Part shown: positions 10,554 through 19,735 of the stretch, one piece after another
Layout: each line of letters starts with the position of its first letter
How positions within the stretch are numbered: the first letter of the stretch is position 1
Made by a program: the position numbers and the translations under genes
The notes under the pieces: model-generated
Database searches by the model: none
What the model saw: the letters and a program-made list of their open reading frames with translations, nothing else
Told to the model about the DNA's origin: nothing
NCBI GenBank assembly: GCA_009377865.1
Contig: WHTH01000011.1
Span: 20,204-84,203, forward strand
From: Pseudonocardiaceae bacterium
GTDB lineage: Bacteria; Actinomycetota; Actinomycetes; Mycobacteriales; Pseudonocardiaceae
DNA: 64,000 nt
Direction: 5' to 3'

Positions 10554-11207
10554 TCACCCCGCAGCGGCCAGCACCACCAGCCAGGCGGCGCCGAGCATCG
10601 CCGGGCCGTGCGGGACATCGCGGTGCCCGAATGGTGCGGTGGCCGCAGCCAGCAGCGCGGTGAGCACGGTGGCGGCCAGCACAGCCAGCAGCAACCCGGA
10701 CCAGGACACCGCGGCGGTCACCGCACCCAGCGACCCGGCGAGCTTGACGTCGCCGCCACCGAGCGCGCCCGGCGCGACGAGTCGCACCGCCGCGTACCCG
10801 CCTGCCCACAGCAGACCGCCCAGCAACCCCCGCAGCGCGAGCACAGGATCACCGGCACCGCAGGCGGCGACCGCCAGCAGTACGGCAGCCGCCGGGTAGG
10901 CGGGCAGCGTCAGCGCATCCGGCAGCCGGCGCTGTGCCAGGTCGGTCGCCGACAGCAGCACCGCGAGCCAGCCGAGCGCCAGCGGCATCGGCAGCCACCA
11001 CCACGGCGGCGCCATCAGCGCCACCGCCGCCCACAACGTGGCCACAGCGGGCGCAGCCCACCATGCCGTTGCCACTCCGCATCGCAGCCGGGCCAGCAGC
11101 ACCGTTCCCGCGGCTCCCGCACCCACCCCACCCGCCACGGCGAGCACGACGCCTCCCACCACTCCCACACCGCCACGATCGGGCAGCGACCGCGTCGACG
11201 CGACCAC
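10554..11207 (-). CDS. Prepilin peptidase, A24 family
   Basis: Aspartyl membrane protease that cleaves class III signal peptides of type IV pilin or Tad-type pilins. The 217-residue protein has about seven hydrophobic segments. The two catalytic Asp motifs are present: [19 protein letters not shown] (first Asp) and [15 protein letters not shown] (GxGD). The short form lacks the N-terminal methyltransferase domain of PilD. No pilin genes occur in the window, so its substrate lies elsewhere. Location between aroC and aroE is conserved with Rv2551c. Confidence 0.9.
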   Translation of the reverse strand: MVASTRSLPDRGGVGVVGGVVLAVAGGVGAGAAGTVLLARLRCGVATAWWAAPAVATLWAAVALMAPPWWWLPMPLALGWLAVLLSATDLAQRRLPDALTLPAYPAAAVLLAVAACGAGDPVLALRGLLGGLLWAGGYAAVRLVAPGALGGGDVKLAGSLGAVTAAVSWSGLLLAVLAATVLTALLAAATAPFGHRDVPHGPAMLGAAWLVVLAAAG

Positions 11208-11278
11208 GTGTGCCGCGCCTTGTGGACAGCTGCGCTAGTGGGGACGCGGTCTCAGGAGCAGCGTGTGGTCGATCCTCC

Positions 11279-11611
11279 TCACGCTGCCGGCCAGTCAAGG
11301 ATGACCCGCTCCGCACCACCGTTGAACGCCGCGGCGATCTCCAGTCTCCCCCCGATCGCGTCGAGGTAGCGGGCGAGTAGCTCGATGGTCGCCACCGCGC
11401 CGTGTTCGATGTGGCTGACCCGCGCCTTGGACACACCCATGCGCGCGGCGACGTCAACCTGCCTCAACCCCGCCCGCTTGCGAAGCTCGACGAGACGCTG
11501 CAGTGCCAGGTCGCGGCGCAGCTGCTCGACCCGCTGCGCCTGCTCGTCGGTGCCTCCCAGCGCGTCAGCCAACTCGTCCCGGACCTCATCCCAGGTGTGC
11601 CACTCGGTCAT
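11279..11611 (-). CDS. XRE-family antitoxin (HigA-like)
   Basis: The 110-residue protein begins MTEWHTWDEVRDELADALGG. It carries a helix-turn-helix at about residues 45-100 (ELRKRAGLRQVDVAARMGVSKARVSHIEHG). It ends with a sheet-like LEIAAAFNGGAERVILDW. ATG 11611 overlaps the stop of the upstream toxin-like frame as ATGA, the toxin-first order of higBA systems. If the toxin is truly inactivated, this is an orphan antitoxin. Confidence 0.85.
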   Translation of the reverse strand: MTEWHTWDEVRDELADALGGTDEQAQRVEQLRRDLALQRLVELRKRAGLRQVDVAARMGVSKARVSHIEHGAVATIELLARYLDAIGGRLEIAAAFNGGAERVILDWPAA

Positions 11612-11987
11612 GATCCAGACTCCTTGATCCATTCCTTGTACCGCTGCTCGGCGAGTGGTATGGCGTCGTCGTACCAGCGCTTCCAACTGCCCGCCTTGTC
11701 GCCAGCGGCCAGCAGGACCGCGTTGCTAGCTCGATCGAAGGCGAAAAGGATGCGGATCTCGCTGCTCCGAGCCGACCCGGGCCGGAGTGCTTGAGATGGT
11801 GCAGGCTCGAACCCTTCACTCGGTCGACGATGGGCCGACCCAACGTTGGACCTTCGATGGCGAGCAGATCCAGGGCGTCGCTGATCTGTCGCAGTGTGTC
11901 TCGATCCGTGCGACGCAGCTCGTGAAGCCATTGCCGCACCTCGCCGACCATCACGATCTGCCACACCCGAAAAGTATACACTTTCAT
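11608..11987 (-). pseudogene. HigB/RelE-type toxin, frameshifted
   Basis: Two overlapping frames join into one RelE/HigB-like protein. Residues from MKVYTFRVWQIVMVGEVRQWLHEL to GPTLGRPIVDRVKGSSLHHLK are in one frame. LRPGSARSSEIRILFAFD and LLAAGDKAGSWKRWYDDAIPLAEQRY are in another. The break is at 11788-11789, where only two bases separate the AAG and CTC codons, so one base is missing. The reconstructed length of about 126 residues is normal for the family. Either a recent inactivating deletion or a sequence error explains this. Confidence 0.85.
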
Positions 11988-11991
11988 TGAC

Positions 11992-12834
11992 CTAGGAGGT
12001 CAAGGGCAAGAGCGAGCGACCGGTGGCGGCCTGCAGCGCGTCACGCATCGCCTCGCGGGGGGCGGAGAGCCCGGTGAACTGCTCCACCTGCCCGAAGGCC
12101 TGGTGCAGCAGCATGTCCAACCCGCTGGCCAGCCGGCCGCCGGCAGTGGCCACCGCAACAGCAACCGGTGTGGGCCACGGATGGTAGGCCGCGTCGAGCA
12201 CCACCGGCGCCCGCGCCACCGCCGGCGCGACCTGCTCCGACGCGTCGGCGGGCACTGTGCTGACCACCACATCGGCACCGGCGCACCGCGACGGCGTGAC
12301 CTCGCCCCAGCCGAGCACCCGCGCCGCCAACCCGAGTCGCTCGGCGCAGTGCACCGTCTCGGCCGCGCGGCCGGCATCGCGCACCACCAGATCGACCTCG
12401 ACGACGCCCCACCCGATGAGGCCGGCCAGCGCCGCGCGCGCGGTGCCACCCGCCCCGAGCAGCACGGCACGTCCCGTCGCAGGCGTGCGCGGGCCCCCGA
12501 CGGCGCGCAGCGCGCCCACCACGCCGTCGACGTCGGTGCAGTCTGCCGACCAGCCGTGATCGCCCCGGACAAGCGTGTTGGCCGCCCCGACGATCACAGC
12601 ACGCTCGCTGGCGACGTCGGCCATCCGTAACGCCGCCACTTTGCCGGGCATGGTGACCGACAGCCCCACCCAGTCCGGGCCGAGCCCCGCCACCAGATCG
12701 GGCAGCTCGTCGTCGCCGCACTCCACCGGGTCGTAACGCCAGCCGGCGAGGCCGAGCTGCGCGTAGGCGGCACGGTGCAGGACCGGGGACAGCGAGTGAG
12801 CGACCGGGCGCCCCAGCACACCGGCGCGCCGCAC
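11992..12834 (-). CDS. aroE: Shikimate dehydrogenase
   Basis: Reduces 3-dehydroshikimate to shikimate with NADPH. The 280-residue protein opens with GVLGRPVAHSLSPVLHRAAYAQLGL (shikimate-binding S-x-S). It has SVTMPGKVAAL (catalytic Lys), the dinucleotide loop LLGAGGTARAAL and the C-terminal GLDMLLHQAFGQVEQFTG. GTG 12834 is given as start; the preceding GAGGAG is very close to it, and a CTG overlapping the mltG stop ([13 protein letters not shown]) is an equally plausible non-standard start. Confidence 0.92.
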   Translation of the reverse strand: MRRAGVLGRPVAHSLSPVLHRAAYAQLGLAGWRYDPVECGDDELPDLVAGLGPDWVGLSVTMPGKVAALRMADVASERAVIVGAANTLVRGDHGWSADCTDVDGVVGALRAVGGPRTPATGRAVLLGAGGTARAALAGLIGWGVVEVDLVVRDAGRAAETVHCAERLGLAARVLGWGEVTPSRCAGADVVVSTVPADASEQVAPAVARAPVVLDAAYHPWPTPVAVAVATAGGRLASGLDMLLHQAFGQVEQFTGLSAPREAMRDALQAATGRSLLPLTS

Positions 12835-12845
12835 CTCCTCAGTGC

Positions 12846-14039
12846 TCAGAAGATGCCCCTGGCGCGGGCATCGGCCACCGCCGCGCTGTGCTCCTCGATG
12901 CTGACCGAGAAGCAGGACGTGCCGTCGGTCTGGCACTTGACGAAGTAGCGCCACGGTCCGGGTTCAGGGTTCATCGCGGCGGCCACCGCTTCGGTGCTCG
13001 GCGTGCCGATCGGCGAGGGCGGCAGGCCCGGGTTGAGGTAGGTGTTGTACGGGCCGGGTGCACCGCGGTCGGCGTCGGTGGTGGTGATCTGCTGCCGATC
13101 CAGTGGGTAGTTGATCGTCGAGTCCATCTGCAGCGCAAACCGCTCGTCGAGTCGGTTGTAGATCACCCGCGACACCTTGCCGAAGTCGGCGGTGATGGCC
13201 TCCCGCTCGATGATCGACGCGATGGTGAGCACCTGGTACGGGTCGAACCCGCCCGGTTGCTCCTCACCGGGCAGACCGGCAGCCTGCAGCCGTGTCGTGG
13301 AGGTCGCCATCACCTGCGCCAGCAGCTCCTCCGCCGATGATCCGGGCCGCACGTCGTAGTTGCCGGGCATGATCAGGCCTTCCAGCCGCTTGCCCGGCTC
13401 GACCCGCGAGACCGCATCGGTGGCCCAGTCCGGCACGCCCAGTTCGGCGGGCTCGTTCTCGGCCATCGCCCGCCGCAGCTCGTCCGGCGTCACGCAAGTC
13501 CGGGTGCCGTTGAGCCGCGCGCAGCTCGTCTCCGAGATCCGGGACAGGATGCCCGGTGTGACGGTGCCGTCCGGCAGTGTGACGTCGTCGAGCTGCCATC
13601 CGGCGCGGATCGAGAGCCGGCCGACCGCCGAGGCCGGGTCGACCAGCTGGGATACCGCCGCTTCGCCCGACATCCGGGTGCGCATCAGGTAGTACCCCGG
13701 CTGAATCGCCCTGACCCGCTGGTCGTCCTCGGCCGCCAGGGTGAACGCGCGGGCGCTCTTCACGACGCCCGCGGATACCAGCCGGGATGCGATCGCGCTG
13801 GTCGTGTCGCCCTGCTCGACCCGCACCACCACGTCGGTCGCTCCGGTGCCGGTGTAGTCGGGGATCTCGCGCATCTCGAGCAGCTGACGCGCACCGTAGG
13901 CCACCGCCCCGGCGATCAGCACCAGGAGCACGAACAGCACGCTGAAGACGACCCGTCGTCGGCGTCGCTGCCGCGCCTGCCGCGCCGCGGCCGGTTCCAT
14001 CCTGCGGTGTCGGCCCATCAACCCGAGATCGTCAGTCAC
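12846..14039 (-). CDS. mltG: Endolytic murein transglycosylase MltG
   Basis: Membrane-anchored lytic transglycosylase that terminates nascent glycan strands. The 397-residue protein has a basic cytoplasmic N-terminus, one transmembrane helix (about residues 30-50, [20 protein letters not shown]) and the YceG domain. That domain has the catalytic Glu in [10 protein letters not shown], followed by [26 protein letters not shown] and [21 protein letters not shown]. It overlaps ruvX by four bases. In the conserved alaS-ruvX-mltG-aroE order. Confidence 0.95.
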   Translation of the reverse strand: MTDDLGLMGRHRRMEPAAARQARQRRRRRVVFSVLFVLLVLIAGAVAYGARQLLEMREIPDYTGTGATDVVVRVEQGDTTSAIASRLVSAGVVKSARAFTLAAEDDQRVRAIQPGYYLMRTRMSGEAAVSQLVDPASAVGRLSIRAGWQLDDVTLPDGTVTPGILSRISETSCARLNGTRTCVTPDELRRAMAENEPAELGVPDWATDAVSRVEPGKRLEGLIMPGNYDVRPGSSAEELLAQVMATSTTRLQAAGLPGEEQPGGFDPYQVLTIASIIEREAITADFGKVSRVIYNRLDERFALQMDSTINYPLDRQQITTTDADRGAPGPYNTYLNPGLPPSPIGTPSTEAVAAAMNPEPGPWRYFVKCQTDGTSCFSVSIEEHSAAVADARARGIF

Positions 14040-14521
14040 CGGTCGTCCTCCGTGCCCGGTCCCGACGCCCGGCGCGCGTCCAGCCAGCCCTGCAGGATCT
14101 CCGCCGCCGCAGCCTGGTCGACCACCGCCCGCTGCCGCTTACCGCGGATGCCCCGCTCGCGCAGCACCCGGCTCGCGGCCACCGTCGTCAACCGCTCGTC
14201 GGACAGCTGCACCGCCACGCCGCCCAGCCTTGCCGCGAGCTCGTCGGCGTAGTGCTGCGCAAGCTGGGCTGCCGGACCGTGGCGGCCGGCCAGCGTGCGG
14301 GGAAGCCCGACGACCACCTCCACCACCTCATGCTCGGCGACGAGCGCGGCGAGGGCCTCCAGATCGGCCTTGCCACGACGATCACGGGCCAGGGTAGTCA
14401 GCGGACTTGCGAGCATTCCGCCCGGATCGGACAACGCGACCCCGACACGGACCTCACCGACGTCGACCCCTAGCCGCCGGCCGAGCCCCGGATCCGGGCC
14501 CGTGTCGGGCACCGGGGTCAC
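14036..14521 (-). CDS. ruvX: Putative pre-16S rRNA nuclease / Holliday junction resolvase-like RuvX
   Basis: RNase H-fold protein of the YqgF family, implicated in 16S rRNA 5' maturation. The 161-residue protein contains [25 protein letters not shown] (first catalytic Asp), [20 protein letters not shown] and [12 protein letters not shown] final acidic segment is present in [16 protein letters not shown]. The GTG start overlaps the alaS stop as GTGA, which fixes the start. Confidence 0.94.
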   Translation of the reverse strand: MTPVPDTGPDPGLGRRLGVDVGEVRVGVALSDPGGMLASPLTTLARDRRGKADLEALAALVAEHEVVEVVVGLPRTLAGRHGPAAQLAQHYADELAARLGGVAVQLSDERLTTVAASRVLRERGIRGKRQRAVVDQAAAAEILQGWLDARRASGPGTEDDR

Positions 14522-17211
14522 GCCGTGGCCCTCCGGGCGAGCTCGGAGCGCAGCGCATCGATGGCCGCCGGCACCCCGTGCGGCTCGGTGCCGCCGCCCT
14601 GGGCCAGATCGGGCTTGCCCCCGCCACGGCCGCCCACGGCGGGGGCGAAGGCGGGCACCAGCGCGCCGGCCGCCAGGCCCGACTCGCGCGCCGCCGCCGT
14701 GGTGGCCACTACGAAGGAGACCTTGCCCGCGCCGGCGTCGGCGCTGAACAGCGCCACAACCCCGGGACGCTCCCCCAGCCGGCCGCGCACGTCGGAGGCC
14801 AACGCCCGCAGGTCGTTGCCGCTGACCCCCTCCGGCGCGGCCGCAGCCACCAGCGTGGTACCCGACACCTGCTCGGCGGTCTCGGCCAGCGCCCCGGCCG
14901 ACGACAGCGCGGCGCTGGCACGCAGCGCCTCTAGCTCGCGCTCGGCCGACCGGAGCCGCTCGACGGTCTGCCCGATCCGATCGGGCAGTTCCTCCGGACG
15001 GGCCTTGAACTGCTCGGCGAGCTGGTTGACCAGCACGTGCTCGCGGGACAGGAACCGGAACGCGTCGAGCCCGACCAGTGCCTCCACCCGGCGGACCCCG
15101 GAGCCGATGGAGGCCTCCGAGAGCATCTTGACCAGACCGATGTCGGACGAGTTGGGCACGTGGGTGCCGCCGCACAGTTCCTTGGAGTAGTCGCCGATGG
15201 TGACCACCCGTACCGCGTCGCCGTAGCGCTCGCCGAACATCGCGATCGCGCCCGCACGGCGCGCGTCGTCCATCGTCATGACGTCGGCGCGGATATCCAG
15301 CGAGCGCAGCAGCACCTCGTTGATCTCGTCCTCGACATCGGCCAGCACGCTGGGCGGCACAGCGCCGGCGGGCGAGGTGAAGTCGAAGCGCAACCGTCCC
15401 GGTGCGTTGAGCGAGCCGGCCTGAGCAGCGCTGCTGCCCAGCGCGCGCCGCACCCCGGAATGCACCAGGTGGGTGGCCGAGTGGGCCCGCGCGACCGCCT
15501 GCCGCCGCGTGACGTCCACCTCGGCCGACACCGGCGCATCCAGCACGACCTCGCCGGATCTGACGGTGCCGCGGTGCACCGACAGATCGGGCACCGGCGA
15601 CTGCACGTCATCGATGTCGACAGTGAAACCGTCGCCGACCAGCCGCCCGGTGTCGGCCTGCTGGCCGCCACCCTCGGTATAGAACGGCGTGCGGGCGAGC
15701 ATCACCTCCACCGCCGAACCCTCCCCGGCTGCGGGCACTCCGACGCCGTCGACGAGCAGCCCCACCACGCGTGACTCGACCGCCAGATCGGTGTAGCCGA
15801 GGAACTCGGTGCCGCCGTGGGCGTCGAGAACCGTCCGGTACTTCCCCAGGTCCCCGTGCCCGGTCCGGCGGGCCGCGGCGTCGGCCTTGGCCCGCTCACG
15901 CTGCTGCGCCATCAGCGCGCGGAAGCCCTCGGTGTCGACCGAGAGGCCGGCCTCGGCCGCCATCTCGAGCGTGAGGTCGATCGGGAACCCGTAGGTGTCG
16001 TGCAGCGCGAAGGCCTGTCCGCCGGATAGCTGCGCCCCGCCGGCGGCGCGCGTCTCGGCAACCGCGTTGTCGAAGATCTTCGATCCGGTCGACAGCGTGG
16101 CCAGGAAGCTGTCCTCCTCGGCGCGGACCACCGCGTCGAGCCGCTCGAAGTCGCTGACCAGCTCCGGGAAGGACGGTCCCATCGCGTCCCGGACCACCGC
16201 CACGATCTCGCCGAGGACGGGCTCGTGCACTCCCAGCAGCCGGGCCGAGCGCACGATCCGCCGCAGCAGCCTGCGCAGCACGTAGCCACGGCCCTCGTTG
16301 CTGGGAGTCACCCCGTCGGCGATGAGCATGGCCCCGGTGCGGGCGTGGTCGGCGATCACCCGGAACCGGACGTCATCGGCGTGGTCAGCGTCGGCACTGC
16401 CGTAGCGGCGCCCGGACAGCTCCTCGGCCAGGTCGATCACCGGCCGCAGCAGGTCGGTCTCGTAGACGTTGTCGACTCCTTGCAGCAGGAACGCGACCCG
16501 CTCGATGCCCAACCCGGTGTCGATGTTCTGCGCGGGCAGCGGCCGCAGGATCTCGAAGTCGCCCTTGCCCGCTCCGGTCGGATCACCCCGCTCGTCCTGC
16601 ATGAAGACGAGGTTCCAGATCTCCAGGTAGCGGTCCTCGTCGACGACCGGCCCGCCCCCCTGACCGTAGGCCGGCCCACGGTCGTAGTAGATCTCCGAGC
16701 ACGGGCCGCAGGGGCCCGCGACGCCCATCGACCAGAAGTTGTCCGTCACGCCCCGACGCTGGATCCGCTCCGCGGGCACCCCCGCCAGCTCCCGCCACAG
16801 CCGCTCGGCCTCGTCGTCGTTCTCGTAGACAGTGACCCAGATCCGCTCGGGGTCAAAGCCGTAACCCCCGTCCTCGACCGATCCGGTGACCAGCTCCCAG
16901 GCGTGCGCGATCGCGCCCTCCTTGAAGTAGTCGCCGAAGGAGAAGTTGCCGGCCATCTGGAAGAAGGTGAGGTGGCGGGTGGTGTTCCCGACCTCTTCGA
17001 TGTCCGGCGTGCGCACACACTTCTGAATCGACACCGCGCGGGGGTAGGGAGGGCTGGCCTGGCCCAGGAAGTAGGGCTTGAACGGCACCATGCCGGCGTT
17101 GACGAACAGCAGGTTGGGGTCGTCGAGCAGCAGCGAGGCGCTGGGCACCACGACGTGACCGGCTCGCTCGAAGTGGTCTAGGAACCGCTGGCGGATCTCG
17201 GGGGTCTGCAC
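14518..17211 (-). CDS. alaS: Alanyl-tRNA synthetase
   Basis: Class II synthetase with editing. The 897-residue protein has the catalytic domain ([43 protein letters not shown] motif 2 region, [13 protein letters not shown] motif 3), the tRNA-recognition domain and the editing domain. The editing domain keeps the zinc ligands HSATHLVH and CGGTHV. A C-Ala region ends in [15 protein letters not shown]. Full length and intact. It starts 9 bp after the upstream small gene, so it is probably co-transcribed with it. Confidence 0.98.
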   Translation of the reverse strand: MQTPEIRQRFLDHFERAGHVVVPSASLLLDDPNLLFVNAGMVPFKPYFLGQASPPYPRAVSIQKCVRTPDIEEVGNTTRHLTFFQMAGNFSFGDYFKEGAIAHAWELVTGSVEDGGYGFDPERIWVTVYENDDEAERLWRELAGVPAERIQRRGVTDNFWSMGVAGPCGPCSEIYYDRGPAYGQGGGPVVDEDRYLEIWNLVFMQDERGDPTGAGKGDFEILRPLPAQNIDTGLGIERVAFLLQGVDNVYETDLLRPVIDLAEELSGRRYGSADADHADDVRFRVIADHARTGAMLIADGVTPSNEGRGYVLRRLLRRIVRSARLLGVHEPVLGEIVAVVRDAMGPSFPELVSDFERLDAVVRAEEDSFLATLSTGSKIFDNAVAETRAAGGAQLSGGQAFALHDTYGFPIDLTLEMAAEAGLSVDTEGFRALMAQQRERAKADAAARRTGHGDLGKYRTVLDAHGGTEFLGYTDLAVESRVVGLLVDGVGVPAAGEGSAVEVMLARTPFYTEGGGQQADTGRLVGDGFTVDIDDVQSPVPDLSVHRGTVRSGEVVLDAPVSAEVDVTRRQAVARAHSATHLVHSGVRRALGSSAAQAGSLNAPGRLRFDFTSPAGAVPPSVLADVEDEINEVLLRSLDIRADVMTMDDARRAGAIAMFGERYGDAVRVVTIGDYSKELCGGTHVPNSSDIGLVKMLSEASIGSGVRRVEALVGLDAFRFLSREHVLVNQLAEQFKARPEELPDRIGQTVERLRSAERELEALRASAALSSAGALAETAEQVSGTTLVAAAAPEGVSGNDLRALASDVRGRLGERPGVVALFSADAGAGKVSFVVATTAAARESGLAAGALVPAFAPAVGGRGGGKPDLAQGGGTEPHGVPAAIDALRSELARRATA

Positions 17212-17220
17212 GGTGTCAGG

Positions 17221-17553
17221 TTACGAGCCGCCAGCCCTCGTCCTGTCCGCGGCCGGATGCTGGCCCCCGACCGCCGGCACCGTCCATCCGGGACGAGTCG
17301 CGACCTGGCGGCGGGGCGCGGTGTGGATGCCGCTGTGGGCGGCGACGGTGGCATGCAGCTCCGCCTCGCGTTCGGCCATCCCGGCGCGGACGTCGGCACC
17401 GAAGGAACCGATCGCCTCAGCCAGCTCCCGCGCAGCGTCGTTCACATTCTCCGCGGCACCGGCCGGGGTGAGCCGGCGCGCCACACCGCTGGCTCTGCGG
17501 GTCGCGGCGACCCCGGCTGCGAAACCCACACCGAACCAGAACATGCCCCTCAC
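17221..17553 (-). CDS. Small conserved actinobacterial protein (DUF6167-like)
   Basis: The 110-residue protein begins with one hydrophobic segment (MRGMFWFGVGFAAGVAATRRASGVA) that looks like a signal anchor. Then comes a helical, alanine-rich stretch with VNDAARELAEAIGSFGADVRAGMAEREAEL. Position between a DUF948 protein and alaS is conserved in actinobacteria. Function unknown; I assign the family from context and length only. Confidence 0.7.
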   Translation of the reverse strand: MRGMFWFGVGFAAGVAATRRASGVARRLTPAGAAENVNDAARELAEAIGSFGADVRAGMAEREAELHATVAAHSGIHTAPRRQVATRPGWTVPAVGGQHPAADRTRAGGS

Positions 17554-17942
17554 CGCCGACCCCCGATCCGTCGCCGGCCGCGGCCGCCCCCGGTCTTGCG
17601 GCGGCGTCGTGCCGCCTTACCTACCCCGTAGAACAGCGCGGCGACGCGGACCAGCGGACCACCCAGGGTGGCGGTGAACAGCGAGCTGAGCGCGGCGAGG
17701 TTGCCGCTGACGACGCCGACGTTGCTCGAGATCCCGTCGAGCCGCTCGAGCTGCGTGTTCACGTGGGTGATCGTCGTGTTCGCGCCGGACAGCAGCGGGT
17801 CGCTGCCCTCGTGGGCCTTGCGGATCGCCTCTGTCGCCTCGTCCAGCGTGTGCCCGAGCTTGATCAGCGGCACGGCGAGCAGCAACACCAGCAGCACGAA
17901 AGCAGCGGCGGCGACGATCGCCGCGATCTGGCCTGCCGACAC
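17550..17942 (-). CDS. DUF948 membrane protein
   Basis: The 130-residue protein has one N-terminal transmembrane helix (IAAIVAAAAFVLLVLLLAVPLIKL). A heptad-rich region follows (LDEATEAIRKAHEGSDPLLSGANTTITHVNTQLERLDGISSNVGVVSGN), typical of DUF948, then a strongly basic tail. GTG 17942 has GGAGGG at good spacing and replaces an upstream start at 17957. It overlaps the next gene by four bases. Role unknown; cell-envelope association is likely. Confidence 0.85.
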   Translation of the reverse strand: MSAGQIAAIVAAAAFVLLVLLLAVPLIKLGHTLDEATEAIRKAHEGSDPLLSGANTTITHVNTQLERLDGISSNVGVVSGNLAALSSLFTATLGGPLVRVAALFYGVGKAARRRRKTGGGRGRRRIGGRR

Positions 17943-18171
17943 GTGCCCTCCTTGCATTTCCGGGTGGCCGGCGCAACCTGGGCCACGCCCGCGATGGGCG
18001 GCCAGGCTACCGCGCCGATTCGCCGGACGACGGCCGGGTCACCCCTGCACAGAACGACCCTGAACCACCTGGGGATATGGGCCGACAACGCAACGAACCC
18101 GCTGGGATACGACAGTCTCGCACCGGTCGCGCGATCTTGGCCACCTCGGCGCACATTCACAGCGCAATCGG

Positions 18172-18208
18172 TTGACAGCGAAGGGTGCCTTAGGTAAGCC
18201 TAACCACG
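18172..18208 (+). promoter_or_regulatory. Promoter with IdeR/DmdR iron box for the siderophore operon
   Basis: A consensus -35 (TTGACA, 18172-18177) is followed 17 nt later by TAAGCC as -10. The -10 lies inside TTAGGTAAGCCTAACCACG (18190-18208). This resembles the IdeR/DmdR1/DtxR operator TTAGGTTAGGCTAACCTAA, with 15 of 19 positions matching and its core intact. Iron-loaded repressor on this site would occlude RNA polymerase. The first gene starts about 30 bp downstream. Confidence 0.85.
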
Positions 18209-18235
18209 TTTGGCAAGCCTCTGATCGAGGAGCTG

Positions 18236-19735
18236 TTGCGTGATCGATTCGCCGACATGAGCCCGGCGACCTCGCTGGCCGGCGGCGTGTACGGGCCGAC
18301 CAGCCTGCGCCCGCTCATCGATGAAGTGCTGCTAGCGCTGACCAGCGGCGCGGCCGACCGGAACGGCCCGCTGCCGGGGGCCAGCCATGGCGGCGTCACC
18401 GCCGCGATCCGCGCGGCCTGCGGCCAGGAGTTCCTGCCCGACCATGGCGTCGGCGCCCCGGCAGCGCTTCGCGAGCTCACCCGTGCCTTCGCGGCGGGGG
18501 CGGCGGACCCGGCCGATCCCCGGTGTGCCGCACACCTGCACTGCCCACCGCTGGCCGTCGCGGTCGCCGCTGACCTGGCAGCCGCCGCGCTCAACCCGTC
18601 GATGGACTCCTGGGACCAGGCACCGGCGGGAACCGCGCTCGAGCCCGAGATCATCGCCGTGCTGTCCGACCTGGTCGGGTACCGCAGCGGCGCCGGCGGG
18701 GTCATCACCTCGGGCGGCACCGAGTCCAACCTGATGGGGCTGCTGTTGGCCCGCGACCACGCGGTGCGCTCCGAGCGCGGCGCCGATGCGGCCCGGACGG
18801 GGTTGGCGGCGGTCGACGCCGGGCGGTTGCGGGTGCTGGGCTCGGCAGCGGCACACTTCTCGATCGCCCGCGGTGCAGGACTGCTCGGAATCGGGGAGGA
18901 CGCCGTCGTCGCCGTGCCGACCGATGCCGATCACCGGATGGATGTGGCGGCGTTGCACCGTGAGCTGGCCGCGCAGCGTGCCGTCGGCGAGCGGCCGGTC
19001 GCGATCGTCGCAACGGCGGGCACCACCGACGTCGGGGCCGTCGACCCGTTGCCCGACATCGCGGACGCGGCCGCCGAGTACGGCGCCTGGCTGCACGTCG
19101 ACGCCGCCTACGGCGGTGGGGCGCTGTTCTCCCGGCGGCTGGCCGCGCTGCTGGCCGGCATCTCCCGCGCGGACTCGGTGGCGCTGGACCTGCACAAGCT
19201 GGGCTGGCAGCCGGTCCCGGCCGGGGTTTTCCTCGCCCGCGATGCCGCGCTGTTCGCGCCACTGCAACGCAGCGTCGCCTACCTCAACGCCGACGACGAC
19301 CAGCAGTCCGGCTACCCCAGCCTGCTCAACAGATCGCTGCGGACCACCCGGCGCCCCGACGTGTTCAAGATCGCAGTCACGCTTCGGGCGCTGGGCCGTC
19401 ACGGGCTCGGCGAGCTCGTCGAGTCCTGCCACGAGCTCGCGTGCCACGCCGCCCGCCGAGCGGCCGCCCAGCCCCGGCTGGAACTGTTCGCCGAACCCGT
19501 GCTGTCCACGGTCGTCTTCCGGTACCGGCCGGCGTCGCACCGGTCCGACCCGGACAAGGTCAACGCCGAGCTGCGCAGGGTGCTGCTGGCCGAGGGCCGT
19601 GCGGTCATCGGGCGCACGGAGGCGGGCGGGGCCGTCCGGCTCAAGCTCACCCTGCTCAACCCCCATGCCACCACCGCCGACGTGGACGGACTGCTCGACG
19701 CCGTGGTTGCGGCCGGGGACAAGGAGGTGCAGTGA
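18236..19735 (+). CDS. PLP-dependent diamine-forming decarboxylase of the siderophore pathway (DesA/RhbB type)
   Basis: Group II PLP decarboxylase expected to convert an amino acid (lysine to cadaverine, or 2,4-diaminobutyrate to 1,3-diaminopropane) into the siderophore backbone. The 499-residue protein has ITSGGTESNLMGLLLARD, HFSIARGAGLLG, VATAGTTDVGAVDPLPDIADAAAEYGAWLHVDAAYGG and the PLP lysine in ALDLHKLGWQP. The TTG at 18236 follows GAGGAG closely; ATG 18257 (MSPATSLAG) is the alternative. The absence of a diaminobutyrate aminotransferase next door favours lysine as substrate, but this is inference. Confidence 0.9.
   Translation: MRDRFADMSPATSLAGGVYGPTSLRPLIDEVLLALTSGAADRNGPLPGASHGGVTAAIRAACGQEFLPDHGVGAPAALRELTRAFAAGAADPADPRCAAHLHCPPLAVAVAADLAAAALNPSMDSWDQAPAGTALEPEIIAVLSDLVGYRSGAGGVITSGGTESNLMGLLLARDHAVRSERGADAARTGLAAVDAGRLRVLGSAAAHFSIARGAGLLGIGEDAVVAVPTDADHRMDVAALHRELAAQRAVGERPVAIVATAGTTDVGAVDPLPDIADAAAEYGAWLHVDAAYGGGALFSRRLAALLAGISRADSVALDLHKLGWQPVPAGVFLARDAALFAPLQRSVAYLNADDDQQSGYPSLLNRSLRTTRRPDVFKIAVTLRALGRHGLGELVESCHELACHAARRAAAQPRLELFAEPVLSTVVFRYRPASHRSDPDKVNAELRRVLLAEGRAVIGRTEAGGAVRLKLTLLNPHATTADVDGLLDAVVAAGDKEVQ

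Noticed and set aside
14522..15175. 650-bp upstream extension of the ruvX frame
   Set aside because: It runs inside alaS in another frame; the GTGA overlap at 14521 fixes the real start.
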